Assembly (NCBI GenBank): GCA_006384855.1
Contig: VCJN01002929.1
Location: forward strand, 62,001 to 126,000
Length of the DNA: 64,000 nucleotides
Source of the DNA: Tetraselmis striata
Lineage: Eukaryota > Chlorophyta > Chlorodendrophyceae > Chlorodendrales > Chlorodendraceae
Direction: 5' to 3'
Each line of letters begins with the position of its first letter. Position 1 is the stretch's first letter. This document shows, piece by piece, positions 1 to 10,938 of the stretch. The notes under the pieces were generated by a model. It worked only from the letters and a program-made list of their open reading frames with translations, had not been told where the DNA came from and did no database searches. The translations under genes and the position numbers were made by a program.

Positions 1-125
1 TAGCGTCGGTCTCTCCGAGATCGGCCTATGGGTGGGCGGGGACGGGGGCGGCTGTACAACTCGGGCGGGGCAGCCTAATACTACTCGCGAGGGTTGTTCG
101 AAAAAATCGCGTTCTTGTACTTTGG
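1..125. repeat. Left arm of a long inverted repeat (partner near 3100-3224)
   Basis: The first ~125 bases, read as reverse complement, align with about 3100-3224. Shared blocks include CCCTCGCGAGTAG, a CCGCCC-rich stretch and GATCTCGGAGAG followed by CCGACGC. Similarity is imperfect, with several small gaps. The arm may continue left of the window. The pair encloses a broken retroelement ORF and could be the terminal inverted repeats of a composite or old DNA transposon. No target duplication could be tested because the left flank is outside the window. Confidence 0.5.
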
Positions 126-224
126 TGCGAACGGCCCAATATACGAATGAAGGGGGCGAGGAGGGGGGGTACAATACTCTGCGCAGCCTTGCACTACGGG
201 GGCGGCTGCAATGAATCCAACTGT

Positions 225-1340
225 GCACAAGGCCCGGGAAGCTGCCCTCGCGTGTTGATCTTGGCCTCGAGGATTACACATTATAATTACTCGCTGTTAT
301 ACATCAAACCTTGCGGGCGGCGGCACCGGCGTTAGCGCCCGACTGCGCGAGTTGTGTGTCGACGTATGTCAAGCGCAAGGAGGACTCCCTTGGTGCCGAA
401 TGCACGAGGGCCATGACTGCAGTTGACGCGGAGCTGCACGACGACCGCGATGAGGTGCGCGATCTGGAGGTCCAGCTGGAGGCCGAATCGCCAGACGGCC
501 GCACAAAAAAGCAACAGCCCAAGAAGCGGGACAATCTTTCGCCGGTGACAGATGAGAGCACCGAGACAACGGTCAACGCAGGCGCGATCGCGGTTCGTAG
601 GCGTCGAGAGCTGCGGTCTAACGGGGCAAACTGAAGATTGTGGTACCAACGGAGTTGAGCCGCGATGCCTTCAACAACTGGAAGTATAGAGGTATATTGC
701 AAGCTTCAGCCATACCTAGAGCTTTGCTACGAGAGCGGTTGTGAGGACGAAGCTATGCAACAACGACTTCTCAACTTTCAACGAGTTTCCAAAGGTAGTC
801 CACATTGCGCAAAGGTATTCCACATTGCAGTGCAGCGGCGGGTGCACGAGCAAGTGGAGCAAGCGGTGGTAGCTTCCATCCGCGAGCACCGGGACAAGGA
901 CCTATGTAGCTTCATTGCGTAGAACGACGTCCCACGGAGGAAGTACGGCGAACTAGCCCATGCATGGGGCATGAAATGGGGCATCAACATTTCTGAATAT
1001 GCGTCATGGTTTCTGCCATACATGCAACACAGAGGTGGTGTGCTTGTTCAACCCTAGCATGGTAGCTAGGTCTGAGAAAACAAGCCAAGAGTGGGGGGAA
1101 TTGAAATTGAAATTGATTACGTGTAAAAATAGTCTACTCTTTGCTGCTCTCCACCGCCTATACTGAGGTGTACTTAGGCAAGCCAAGTCTAACCATAGTA
1201 GGGAACGCATTTAGTGTAATTACATGTCAAGCTTCCGGCCATCCTCTTTCGTTTCTAAATCCCGCCTCCTTCCATCACGTGATCAGTAGTTGTGTTATTT
1301 CCGGATGAGTACGGGCGGTCGCCAGTACGAGCGACTAGCG
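225..1340. other. No gene supported; short lysine/arginine-rich open frames only
   Basis: Two adjacent plus-strand open frames (311-634 and 665-922) are rich in Glu, Lys and Arg and look like scraps of a coiled-coil or gag-like protein. Neither has a recognisable domain, clear splice sites or a convincing start. From about 930 to 1340 I see only moderately AT-rich DNA without structure. Confidence 0.3.
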
Positions 1341-1648
1341 CTAATTGGCGGTACGGGGATTACGAATACAATACCCGACTTATACCGCGGTGGTAGTAGT
1401 TTGTTTTATTACATCAGGGCTTTCACAAATGCGCACTACAAACAGAAGTTACAGCAACTATGAAAAGTTGCCAGCAAAAGAGAGACATAAGCCTGAAACC
1501 AAGGTCGAGCAGGAGGCCAGGGAGCCAAGAACCAAGGAGGAGCCAAGGGACGAACCACGAAGTCGCTTAGCTGCCAAAAACCAAAGGGACCACCGCCCCG
1601 GGGTAGGCTATCAGCCGCGGCGAGGACGCTTGCAGCCAATGACCTGGG

Positions 1649-2533
1649 TCATAGCAACACATGCCGACGAGCGACGCGACGCGGGCGCAGGAGCGCACCA
1701 TCACGTGCCGCACGCGCGGCCGAGACCCCGCCAATAACGTTGTCTGCATGTGCCATGTTGATGAGCAAGGAGAAACGGCGACGCCACGCAGACAAGAGCT
1801 GGCCGATTGTTTGACCTGTGTGTGTGGCTAGCTTTCGCAAGCTCCACCAAGAAAGCCTCAGCGTGCGGGGCCAGCAAGCCAAACTCGGAAACGGCGAAAG
1901 GAACAAAGCGAAGCATGCCGGCGGCGTTTCGGACACCCTCAAAGCGGTCGTTGGATTCGAGCTTGACACGCCGAGGATAGGGGCAATGGTGGGATCGACA
2001 GCAACCGTGTTCCCGCGGATACCGCCATACCCAAAAAGCCCAACATCGGCCGGCCGGCCGTCGCTGCCCTTCGGAAGAGAAACAAGCACCGACGGGTCCG
2101 TGAGGATCTGGACACCCACGCCCAGCGCGGACTTCACGTCGTGGCAAATGTCGGAAAGGCCATGTGCCGCCCACTCGGGTGCGGCGTAATTGGAGTCGCC
2201 CCTAGAGCAACGTGCCACGTGATCAGCGTACACGACCGCCCAAGTTGAAGGAGTAAAATCCACGCCAACATCCTCAAAACGGGCCAGCGTACCTTGTACC
2301 GAGGAGCAAAAAGCACAAGCAAGGGCATGGCTCGCCAAGGGAGAGGACAGGAGCCGCCGGAAGGCCAAATGAAACAATAGTAGTTGGTTGTCACTCGCCC
2401 CGCTGAAAAGGCTTTCCTTTACATCGCTAATGCACCGGCACCGCGCATTCTTCGGTCGTTGTCGTGCTGCGTCTTGCCTCAACCTGCCGCCATCGTTGAA
2501 ATATCCCGTAGGTCGCGGCGCTGATCTCTCCAC
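1649..2533 (-). pseudogene. C-terminal fragment of a retroelement polyprotein (reverse transcriptase tail)
   Basis: This 294-residue open frame lacks an ATG start; its first codon is GTG. It contains the spaced pattern seen after the reverse transcriptase domain in many algal and protist non-LTR elements: a His/Cys region (HGLSDICHDVKSALG), then GRPADVGLFGYGG, then NTVAVDPTIA. In those elements the equivalent block reads roughly RPADV...G...AVDVT and is often treated as a nuclease-like tail. Further on, WWSLRKLATHTGQ and an Arg-rich stretch fit the usual end of such proteins. No reverse transcriptase YxDD motif is present. I read it as a truncated dead copy. The family assignment rests on motif memory rather than a search. 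Confidence 0.5.
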
Positions 2534-2599
2534 CGCTGGCGCCGGCTGTGGCGATCGGCCGGCCTCGGGTTATTCGGTCCGCCGATGCTGCCTCCATCT

Positions 2600-5500
2600 C
2601 GCCCGCCTGAGCTCTTGCGGTAGGATCTCCATGGGGGACTAGATAGGGACCCTCCCCCCTCCCCCGTCCGCGTGTCTTCCCTCCGTGGTCGGCATGCCGG
2701 TCCTTCTCGCCCGCGCGCCGGTTGCCTCCGTAGCGCGCCTCGTCGCTATAGCCGCCCGTCTAGGGTCAGACCGAGCTGGCCGCCACTCACGCCTCCCGCC
2801 GCATGGCTGCGACTCTGTCATGGCACTCCGGCTCCTTTGTTATGGCCCCTGAGTCGCTGGCATGCCCGGCCTCTCCGCCCCCGAACGCTCGCTCCGCCTT
2901 TTAAGTGCCGGGGTCCTGTCTCCACGCGCTCGCCGCCCTCGCCCGTTCCCACGGGGCGGGTGAGGGTTCCCCGGGTGTTTCGAACGGGTCGGCCGCTAGG
3001 CGCCGCCGGACACTCCTCTGTACCGGGCCGGGATTCGAGTGATTCACAGATGGAACATTTACGGGTGGGAGGGTTCGCCGAATCTTCTGCAGGTCGGTCG
3101 CGGGTCGTACCGAGATACGAAACATTGCATTTCGAAAAGCCCTCGCGAGTAGGCTGTCCCCGTCCGAGTCGTACATACCCCGCCCCTCCCCACCCGTAGG
3201 CGGATCTCGGAGAGGCCGACGCAAGGCCAAGGTCGTACATGTATTATTGTTAGCAGCCCCCCGTACATGGATGCTTTCTAGCGGCGCCAACATGCGCTAC
3301 CGGGACTACGAGTATTATTTGAAATTAAGGCCCCCCGTGGGGCTACCGGATCGTCGCAGGATCCAAGGACCCGCCACAACCGGCCACCTCGCTCAGGCCT
3401 CTGCCGCACCCAGCCGGACACGGGTCTTTGGGTCACCAGCGCCCACCACGTGGAGGTGGGGGTGGTGCCGCCGGGCCTGCTGCACCCAAGATCCTCCGAT
3501 CATGGTGGGCCGCTGCCTAGCGGCGGGCGCCAAGAGTAGGGGACTATAGTTGTCTTGAAGATGTGCAAATGGCAGGACGAGTCGACGTCGTCCTGGCGAC
3601 ACAACTGTTAGAACGAGTTATTGAAGCATATCCCACTGAAGTAAATCGTGCAGCTCTCACCGAGCGGCAAAATCATCATACAGTTTCAAGGTGATACCCA
3701 CATACCAAATCAGTCCACATTATTCTCGTTATTTCATATTTTGCAAGTTCCTGTGATGTTGCTGACATGTGAACTTGGCATTATGCACAGCCTATGGCTC
3801 GACTGCATTCAAAAGCAAAAATGCGGGACCGTTTTTTGCATCTTGAAGCTCATCATGCAGAAGTAGTACGATGACCATGCGGGTATGTCCTTCAGGCGGG
3901 GCTTGCTACCAACATCATTCACAATTGTGTGAATGTGTGCATCTACGATGGTGGAAATCACTATGACCAGTTAAAGGAGCGCACCGTGGAGATCCGCGAG
4001 CGGGGGGACGAAATAGAGGAGCGCGGCATCACAATATATGGCATGCACTCCCCTATCAAGCAGATGATGGGGGGCGACCTGTCCCACGCGGCCTCCGTCT
4101 ACATACGGCCATGCATGGGTTGGCTGCCACCATCATTGCCCCGCTTGTGGACAACACAAGATGGAGAGCCGTTAGACTCCGGCTGAGTACAAGCGGAGGC
4201 GGAACATGACGCTGCCACCGCTGCCATTCAGCCATGGGCAGCGCACAACAGCAATGGGACCGACCATACGGACGCATAAGATTGCAATTGTAAATGACAT
4301 ACCCGATGGCCCCGCACCACCCCTCCTAGCTTGCCTCTTTGCCTCCCGAGCCGCGCTTTGCTTCTCGTGGCGAGCAGATCGCGCCGCGCGCTCCTCGGCC
4401 GGGGTGCGCGCGGCGATGGCGTTCCACTTTGCGCTTGCATGCAATATTGCCGCCTTCCTACGACGCGGGAACAGCCTCCCATCCTCCGCATCTGTGGATG
4501 AACCTGGGGTGTATGCCGAGTCATCATCCGACGACTCAGACATACCACTATCACCATTGTCGCTATCGCTGCTATCACCCGAAACTCGGCTTTGCCAAAG
4601 CATCTACTAGTGCTCAGTCACATAGCGTTGCTGGCCCCGGGGGTCAAACATTGCGAGTTTTAGCCGCTCAATCTCATCCCCACCCTCCCGCCATCGCATC
4701 ACCACTGACCACCCACCACCCTAGGAGGCAAGCGGGCGGTGGTTTGGGGGCGTTGCCGTTTCACTCTAAAATACGAGCTACTGCACTTTACGCGCCCTCC
4801 GCTTGCACGGCCTCTTGCATTGTGTCCCTCACCATACCTTGCAGCTCCAGTATCCACCTACCCCGCACGCCTTTGTAGTTGTTGGGCCACACGTCTCTGT
4901 CATTGAAGTTAAGGTTTTCATCATGGAGAGGACGGGCCACCCTACTTCGCCGCCCTCTTCCTTGGCACCACCCAGTGGAAAAACGCAATGTGAGGGTGTC
5001 CACGTAGGGCTCGCCGCCATGCTTGAGGGGTGCGCGCTCCATCGCGAGTTCCATTGGGCGCACAATGTTGGCAAGGTCGCCGGAGGGCAGGACCTTGGCG
5101 CACTACTGGCTCTGCCGGCGGCCATGATACTTAGCGTTTGTAGTGCCTTGCTCCCGCCGGCCCACCCCATGCATGTCGCCCGTAGTAGTACTTTGCCTTC
5201 GCCCGACTCTACCCCTTGTAGCCAAACCCACCCTGGCGCAGTATCGCGCCGTGGCGCGCTGCCGCATCGCCACGGGAGAGCCTCGTGGCGCGCTGTCAGG
5301 CGCTTCTCGTGAACGCGCACGAGAGCCCTAACCGCCCGCGGCGATGCAATCGAGAAACAGATGCGGTGGACGCCCGGGAACTTTGAAGGTGGCGCTGGGA
5401 TGAGGGGCTGCAAGTCGGATGGCCGTGTGCTGCAATAGCTGCCGAGAAGTTGCATGTGTGGGAACGCACTACGCTGTTGTTGTCGCTGGCTTGACCTTGC

Positions 5501-5685
5501 GAGAGTTTTGTAATGAAACGAACCACTACTGGTACCTGACTTGTGTGCGGGTATATGTATTATTCGGTTTGTGATATGGGCTGCGGGCCGCTTTTGTGAT
5601 ATGTGGCTTCTTTAAATTTATCTAATTTGAAAATAATTGTGCATTTCTCTTCCTGTTCGGGCAGGACGCATCAATGAAAGAAGGG
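2600..5685. other. GC-rich then mixed intergenic DNA with degenerate ORFs
   Basis: 2600-3100 is very GC-rich, with stacked overlapping open frames on both strands that look like composition artefacts. 3600-4200 (+) holds broken pieces of a protein including YDGGNHYDQLKERTVEIRE, interrupted by stops. 4172-4603 (-) is a Ser/Asp-rich then Ala/Arg-rich open frame. 4788-5063 (-) reads NFNDRDVWPNNYKGVRGRW. These resemble decayed transposon proteins, but I could not assign a family. Confidence 0.3.
3100..3224. repeat. Right arm of the inverted repeat starting at base 1
   Basis: Reverse-complement partner of bases 1-125. The outermost part, GGATCTCGGAGAGGCCGACGC, is the best conserved and differs from its partner at only a few positions. 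It ends near 3224, beyond which similarity stops, as expected at an element boundary. Confidence 0.5.
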
Positions 5686-6246
5686 TTTTTTGCAAATTGG
5701 GGTACTTTTGGGGTGGCAATTTTTAAAATTCGTGTATTTTTCCATAAATGCATTTATAACCGGGACCCTGGGCAAATTGACCATGCGGATTTAACTGCCT
5801 CTTAAACTGAAAGTGACGGTGAACTTTCATTACATTGCACAGTCCGATTGTGCGGCCCGAGCCCGGGGCGCGCGATCGCGCTGCTGATGGACGCCGGCCC
5901 GGCGCCGATCTGTTGCGCGATTACTCGCGACATCGCCATTGACACCTCGATCGGAAGCACCAGGCAACGCCGCGATTACGCCGGGCCGTCTACGCCAGGC
6001 AGGGTGGGGGAGGAGTGACCTTGGCCAGGTAGTAGTCACGTAGTGTGATGTAAGATATGAATTTGAATTGAGAATTTGAATCATTTGCGGTTGTTTATCA
6101 CATTGTGCATCTGTGCAGAATGTGACTCAGATTTTAGATATGGTCGGACATTCTCGTGTTTAGTGGCCGAATGCAGATATTTTGCGCGAGGACGGAAAAT
6201 CCCGGTCATAAATGCATTTATGGAAAAGTACCCCAATTTGCAAAAT
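5686..6246. repeat. Fold-back (MITE-like) inverted-repeat element
   Basis: The arms are 5686-5765 and 6199-6246. TTTTGCAAATTGGGGTAC followed later by CCATAAATGCATTTAT in the left arm appears reverse-complemented in the right arm. The left arm carries roughly 30 extra bases between these two blocks. The ~430 bp between the arms is GC-rich and has no convincing gene. The arrangement fits a small non-autonomous fold-back transposon or an asymmetrically decayed inverted repeat. Outer ends and target duplications are not clear. Confidence 0.5.
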
Positions 6247-6739
6247 GCCCATAAAAGAATCTCCGTAATGCTTTCCGTAATCGATTCGCATTACTAGCAG
6301 GATGTATCTGTCAGTTCTTTCAAGAATAGCAAATTATCAAGACATTTTCCATTTCTATTCGTCAAATTGCCCCGTCTGCATCCTACTACCGGTACGACTA
6401 GACTGGGGAGTCCGCTTGGGCTGACCCTCTGCTGGGCTGCTGACGCGCGCAAGGGGGCGGGGGGGCGGGGGGGGGGGGGGGGGGGGAGGCGCATCTGCAC
6501 CAGGAGCCAGCTTGACAGCTTCCGCGCCCTCACCCAGATCGCGCGCCCCTCACTGCTGCGGACTTCCCATTGCCCAGCACTGCGCACGCCACCCAACCAC
6601 AAGCATAAAGTCAGCGAGCCAGTCGGTGCCTTGAGCCGCGCACAGACAGCCGGTCTCTGGCGCCCGGCAGACCCGCCAGCGCGCGGCCGGTGCAGCCGGC
6701 GAGTGAGGCAGGCAGAGGAGGGCTCAACGCGACGAGGCG

Positions 6740-9054
6740 ATGGCTGACTTCAACCTGCGCGTGGACCCGGCCGCGGGCGGCGGCGGGGGTGTGGAGTGGT
6801 ACGACGGCGGTGCGACGGGTGGCGGCGGCGTGGGCTACGGCGGCGGTGGCGTGTATAGCGGCGGGTACAGCCCGGGCGGCAAGATGTCGGGCGGCGGGGT
6901 CGGCGGCTACGGCAGCTTCGGCGGCGACGCGGCGCAGTTTGGCAGCTTTGACGACGAGCCGCCGCTGCTGGAAGGTGCGGACCCGGACGCCAGCCTGCTG
7001 GTCTCGGCCATGCCCGCAACCGGCGGGCCTGGTGTTGTGCGCGCGAGAGAGAGAGGGGTGGGGGGGGGGGGGGGGGGGGGGGGAGTTCACAGAGCGCAGG
7101 ACCAACGGGGTGACATGCAGGCAGAGTGGCACGAGGCTGACCCCTGTGCAGGCAGGCAGATACAAGGGCGTTGGCAGGTGGTGGGGAGGAAGGGCAGGGT
7201 AGGGCAGGGCTGATCCCCCCCCCCCCCCCCCCCCCCCCGGCGCGAGGATTCCACGTCAGCTGTACACACCTCAGCCCACCGGATCCAGGCATTCAGCCAG
7301 GATTCAGCCTTGGCTTAGCCAAAAGCGGCAGGGCGGGAAGAGCCTCAGACACGCACTTGCATGGCGTAGTGAGCAGCACTGCAATGATAGACTGAAACGT
7401 AATCCAGGGTGGATTGATCGACATCGAAGCCGGGACGGAGTTCGGTTGGCAAAATTCCTGAGCCTGAGCGGACCTCAGCTGGCCGGCCACTCACCCGCCC
7501 GCTGCGCGCCCTGGGTGCAGAGCTGGGCATCGACATCGGCGCGATCGTGCAGAAGGTGCGCGGCGTGCTGCTGTTCAGGATGCGCTCCGACACCATGGCG
7601 GACCTCGACCTCGGCGGCCCCCTCCTCTTCGTGCTGCTGCTGTCCAGCCTGCACCTGCTGGTGCTCCCCCCCCCCCCCCCTGCTCTAAGCTCTCCTCGCC
7701 CTCTCAGCCACATAGCTATGTGGAAGCGTGAGTGGGGGAGCTCAAGTTCAGCTGAAACTGAATGAATATGAATTCAGTCCTGAATTCAGGCGGATTTACC
7801 TCCGAATTCAGGAATTCGGCCCACATTCAGTTTAGAATTGCTGCGCTTTGGCAAGCGTAATTCGTGTCGGTATGCGTGGTTCGCGACGGTGTCCCCTTGG
7901 CATGAATTTGGCCGAATTCGGCCTGAAATCCGTGGAGAGTTCAGCTGGGGCCAGTTCAAGGCGGATTTCTGCTGGAGCTGAATTCAAACCGGTTTCAGGG
8001 ATTCGGCTGAAACGGCATCTAGTCAGTCCGCGAAGGCTCCTGCCGATCAAGTCGTGCAAATGGTCTGGTCTAGTCAATCGATCTAGCGATACCCATGCAC
8101 GAATCCAGGGCGGTTTTCACCGAGTTCAGCCTGTTCATTGCTGGGTTGGTAATTGCTGGAACGATTTCCGCCAGAATCCACAAATTCAGGAGTGAATTTC
8201 CGCCAGAATTCACAAATTCCGAAGTGGAATTCAGATAAATTCAGCAGAATTCAGGTGGATTGACCGCAGCTGGAGAGACGGCCTGACGGGGCGTGCGGCT
8301 GCCGCAGACGGGGCGGCTGCACTTTGGGGTCATCCTGGGCTGGAGCGTGCTGGGCTCGGGCGCCATCTGGTGGGTGACCAGCCTGCTGAGCGGCATCGAC
8401 TCCAGCACGCGCATCGACCTCTACAACACCTGCTGCCTGCTGGGCTACGGCATGCTGCCACTCTGCCTCTTTGCGGCGCTCGCGGTCGTGGTGCCCAGGT
8501 GACCCGCGCCCGGCCTGCCCCGCCCAAGTTAGGGTCTCTAGGGTTTCAGCAAAGCCCCCTGAATGTCTTCGCCATGTTGGGGCGTACATCAGTGGCGGCT
8601 GTTTGTGGGATTAGGGTCGAAACCCAACCCTGAAATTAAGGGCTCAAGGTTTTCAACCCCACGCCCTAAACTATCCGTGGGATGCTGTAGAGAAGTGCAT
8701 GATTCCGGGCCGTTTCTAGGGCTGGGATTTAACTACATTATTCTGTGTTTCCATGACGTGCGCTCTTATAAAAACCCCCGCCGAAACCCTGAGTCCTACC
8801 GCATGTAGGTTTACGCGCCTTCACGTAAGTTTTAGTTATGAACCCTTGACGCCTGTGAAACCACGGTATCGTCTGGAGACCCGGTGATGTGAAACCCTGT
8901 GACCCTGACCCAAAACCCTATTCGAGGTGTTCAGGGTCTAGTGATGTTCATTATAGGGCTTAGCCAAAACCCTAGATCCCACAGATTTAGATGCTGTGTG
9001 CAAACCCGATGAAATGTAATACCGAATACCCTAGTTAGGGTGCCTGAAACCCTG

Positions 9055-9092
<38 letters not shown>

Positions 9093-9275
9093 TCTTCTCT
9101 GCCTCGCAGGGGTCCCGCGCTGCTGGGGCTGGCAGCGGTGATGGTGCTGTGGTGCACCGCCGCGGCGAGCAAGATGTTTGTCATCCACGCGCCCTCGCTC
9201 ATGGACACCCGGATACTGGTCGCCTACCCCTGCCTGCTCTTCTACAGCTTGCTGGCGATGCTGTCCTTCTACTAG
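6740..9275 (+). CDS. YIPF5: YIPF5/Yip1-family Golgi membrane protein, four exons
   Basis: Reconstructed exons are 6740-6974, 7521-7660, 8308-8498 and 9110-9275. All are joined by GT-AG introns in consistent phase and give 243 residues ending at TAG. Yip1-family proteins sit in ER and Golgi membranes, bind Rab GTPases and act in vesicle traffic. The N-terminal third is Gly/Tyr-rich and cytosolic. The family signature PPLLEELGI is formed exactly across the exon 1/2 junction. Five hydrophobic segments follow: about residues 108-125, 129-148, 166-187, 191-212 and the extreme C-terminus. YGMLPL and SKMFV match conserved YIPF5 positions, and the ending AYPCLLFYSLLAMLSFY resembles animal YIPF5. The length is close to the usual ~250. 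Introns 1-3 and the base after the stop carry long C or G runs. Very sure of family, moderately sure of the YIPF5 rather than YIPF7-like orthology. Confidence 0.9.
7744..8265 (+). repeat. GAATTC/TTCAG-rich degenerate array inside YIPF5 intron 2
   Basis: Most of intron 2 is built from loosely repeated GAATTCAG, AATTCGGC and GAATTCAGG units spaced irregularly, often with GGATT or CCGCC between them. I see no ORF or element ends. It looks like an old, diverged minisatellite that expanded inside the intron, which spans 7661-8307. Confidence 0.6.
8520..9056 (+). repeat. Degenerate telomere-like CCCTAAA/CCCTGAA scraps in YIPF5 intron 3
   Basis: Motifs such as AAACCCTGA, AAAACCCTAG, TAGGGTTTCAG and GCCCTAAAC recur in both orientations. 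They are separated by unrelated sequence, and a run of about 30 C closes the tract before exon 4. More scraps lie at 9320-9510. The pattern resembles eroded interstitial repeats of the TTTAGGG type but is not a clean tandem array. Confidence 0.4.
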
Positions 9276-10387
9276 CCCCCCCCCCCCCCCCCCCCCGCCC
9301 CCACACACACAGCCTCAAACCCTAATTACCCTAGGATCCCCCCACCCAAGTAAGCCCACTGCGGCGTAGTTCAATTATGTAAGAGCCGGGCATGTACTCG
9401 TTCATACCTGAAATCGCAGCGCCCCCGCGCGTCCTTGCGGCAAAAAGTGAGGTGCAGTCTGCACCCTTGGGCGGCTCAAGACCCTAAACACCTAAACCCT
9501 AATCCTAGGGGAGCCCTTGTGAGTGTTAATAATCCGACTACGCGCCAGTGGGCCTCACCTTCCCCTGAGCGCAGTCCCTGAGGTCGCTACCCCGATGTGC
9601 CGACGCGCTGGACCCTGCGCTAGTAATACGTCTTGGCAACCGTGCATGATGTACCGCAGAATTAAATACGGTCCGCGAGCCCAAAAAAAATAAGAATTGT
9701 TTTGCACCGTCGTGTCGGAATATTCGTGCTGTATTCTGAGTTGTTTATCCGTTTTGTTAGTTTTCCCCTCTTCGCGCAGGGGGTGCGGGGGGGGGGGGGG
9801 GGGGGGGTCATTTCTCCACAGACCGTTTGTGTTTGTACAGTATACTGTGCCACGAAAAACAACAACTGCCTTGCAGTATCGGATCGATAACTTGCATGTT
9901 CGGCGTATTTATAACTAAGATTTGCAATTGGGATGATGCAGTTCTCGTAGTCTTGCCGCCATCAGCGAGCGGGTCAGAACGACATTAAACATGCGCCGAA
10001 CTCGCGATACACACGCATACATCACCCGAGAACACAACATTTTGTTATGAACGATGTCATTCACATGTAACATTATTCACGGCGACTTCATTCACGCATA
10101 ATATTAATATTCCATTCATTCACATGTAATGTTTTTTCACCATTTCCTTCACATGTTTCGACGCGGTGTCGCAAATGGTTGTGCCTCGGACGAGTACTCG
10201 GGCAATGGTGTCGCCCGTCTAGCGTATTAGGCGCATACACCCACGCATACCCCCCTACGCTAGTAGTTTATGTCATGGGTACAGGAATGGGCGACCCGGG
10301 GTGCGGCTCAGCCTTCACGTGGCCGTCTTGTCATGCTGCCGGCATCGTCACCCTGGAACAATACACCAGTCACCAAATGCGGCGCGG
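9276..10387. other. Intergenic DNA, no gene supported
   Basis: Starts with a C run right after the YIPF5 stop, then telomere-like scraps. A G run lies at about 9787-9806. Around 10050-10165 the motif TTCACATGTAA or a variant recurs in an AT-rich stretch. No coding signal was seen. Confidence 0.4.
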
Positions 10388-10690
10388 ATGATGGAGTAAA
10401 GTAAAGTAAAGTGAAGTTTGCCCCGGTACATCGGCCGAAGCCGCCCCATCACTTGACCTCTTGCGCCAACAGCAGTCGTAGGTCTGGCATATCCCTTCAA
10501 TAGACCATTGCCTCATTCGAACCCCGAAGGGCTGACGCATCAACCGGGTACCCCCGGGACACGGGCCCGGTCGATATGGCCGTCAGTGGAAGAACCAGGA
10601 ATCTAACCCCGGACCTCTTGTTCCACCGCTCTACCGCCGGGCGGACAGGCAACGGGGCCTCCACGCCCCCGGAGGCACGCCTGGTCGAGG
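10388..10690 (-). mobile_element. tRNA-derived SINE-like element
   Basis: On the minus strand the head reads GCCCGGCGGTAGAGCGGTGG and, after a short gap, GTCCGGGGTTAGATTCCTGG. This resembles the D-arm (GGTAGAGC) and the T-arm/B box of a tRNA gene, both degenerate. A second B-box-like GGGGTTCGAATGA lies further downstream on the same strand. The element ends in a short tail repeat, CTTTACTTTACTTTACTCC. A related 3' portion with the same tail type lies at about 33555-33635. A tRNA-like Pol III head plus simple-repeat tail is the classical SINE layout. The 5' limit is uncertain. Confidence 0.45.
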
Positions 10691-10938
10691 ATCACGGGTG
10701 GTACGGTTGCCGCACGGGTAGAACTTACAGCCGGTTGAGGGGTGGATCGGGGGTGAAGGAGGGGGGGTAGAGGGTGGGGGTGAGGGACTACTCCCCCCTC
10801 CCCTCCCCCCCCCTTCCTCCCCCCTGGGGGGTCTATCTATCTGAATGCGGCGGCATGGAGGAGCTCCATCGCCGCGCGATGACAGAGTTCGGTGACGGAG
10901 TTCGGTTCACCGGGTGGGGGGCGGCCCGTCCCGCCGGC

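Noticed and set aside
1345..1737. 130-residue plus-strand open frame rich in Lys, Glu and Arg
   Set aside because: No ATG at its start, no domain and low complexity; composition explains it.
2600..3300. Possible rRNA or other structured RNA in the GC-rich block
   Set aside because: No recognisable rRNA core sequences. The stacked frames and GC content are uninformative.
6690..7292. Several long frames overlapping YIPF5 exon 1 on both strands
   Set aside because: They are Gly/Pro/Arg-rich shadows of the GC-rich exon and of the G/C runs in intron 1.
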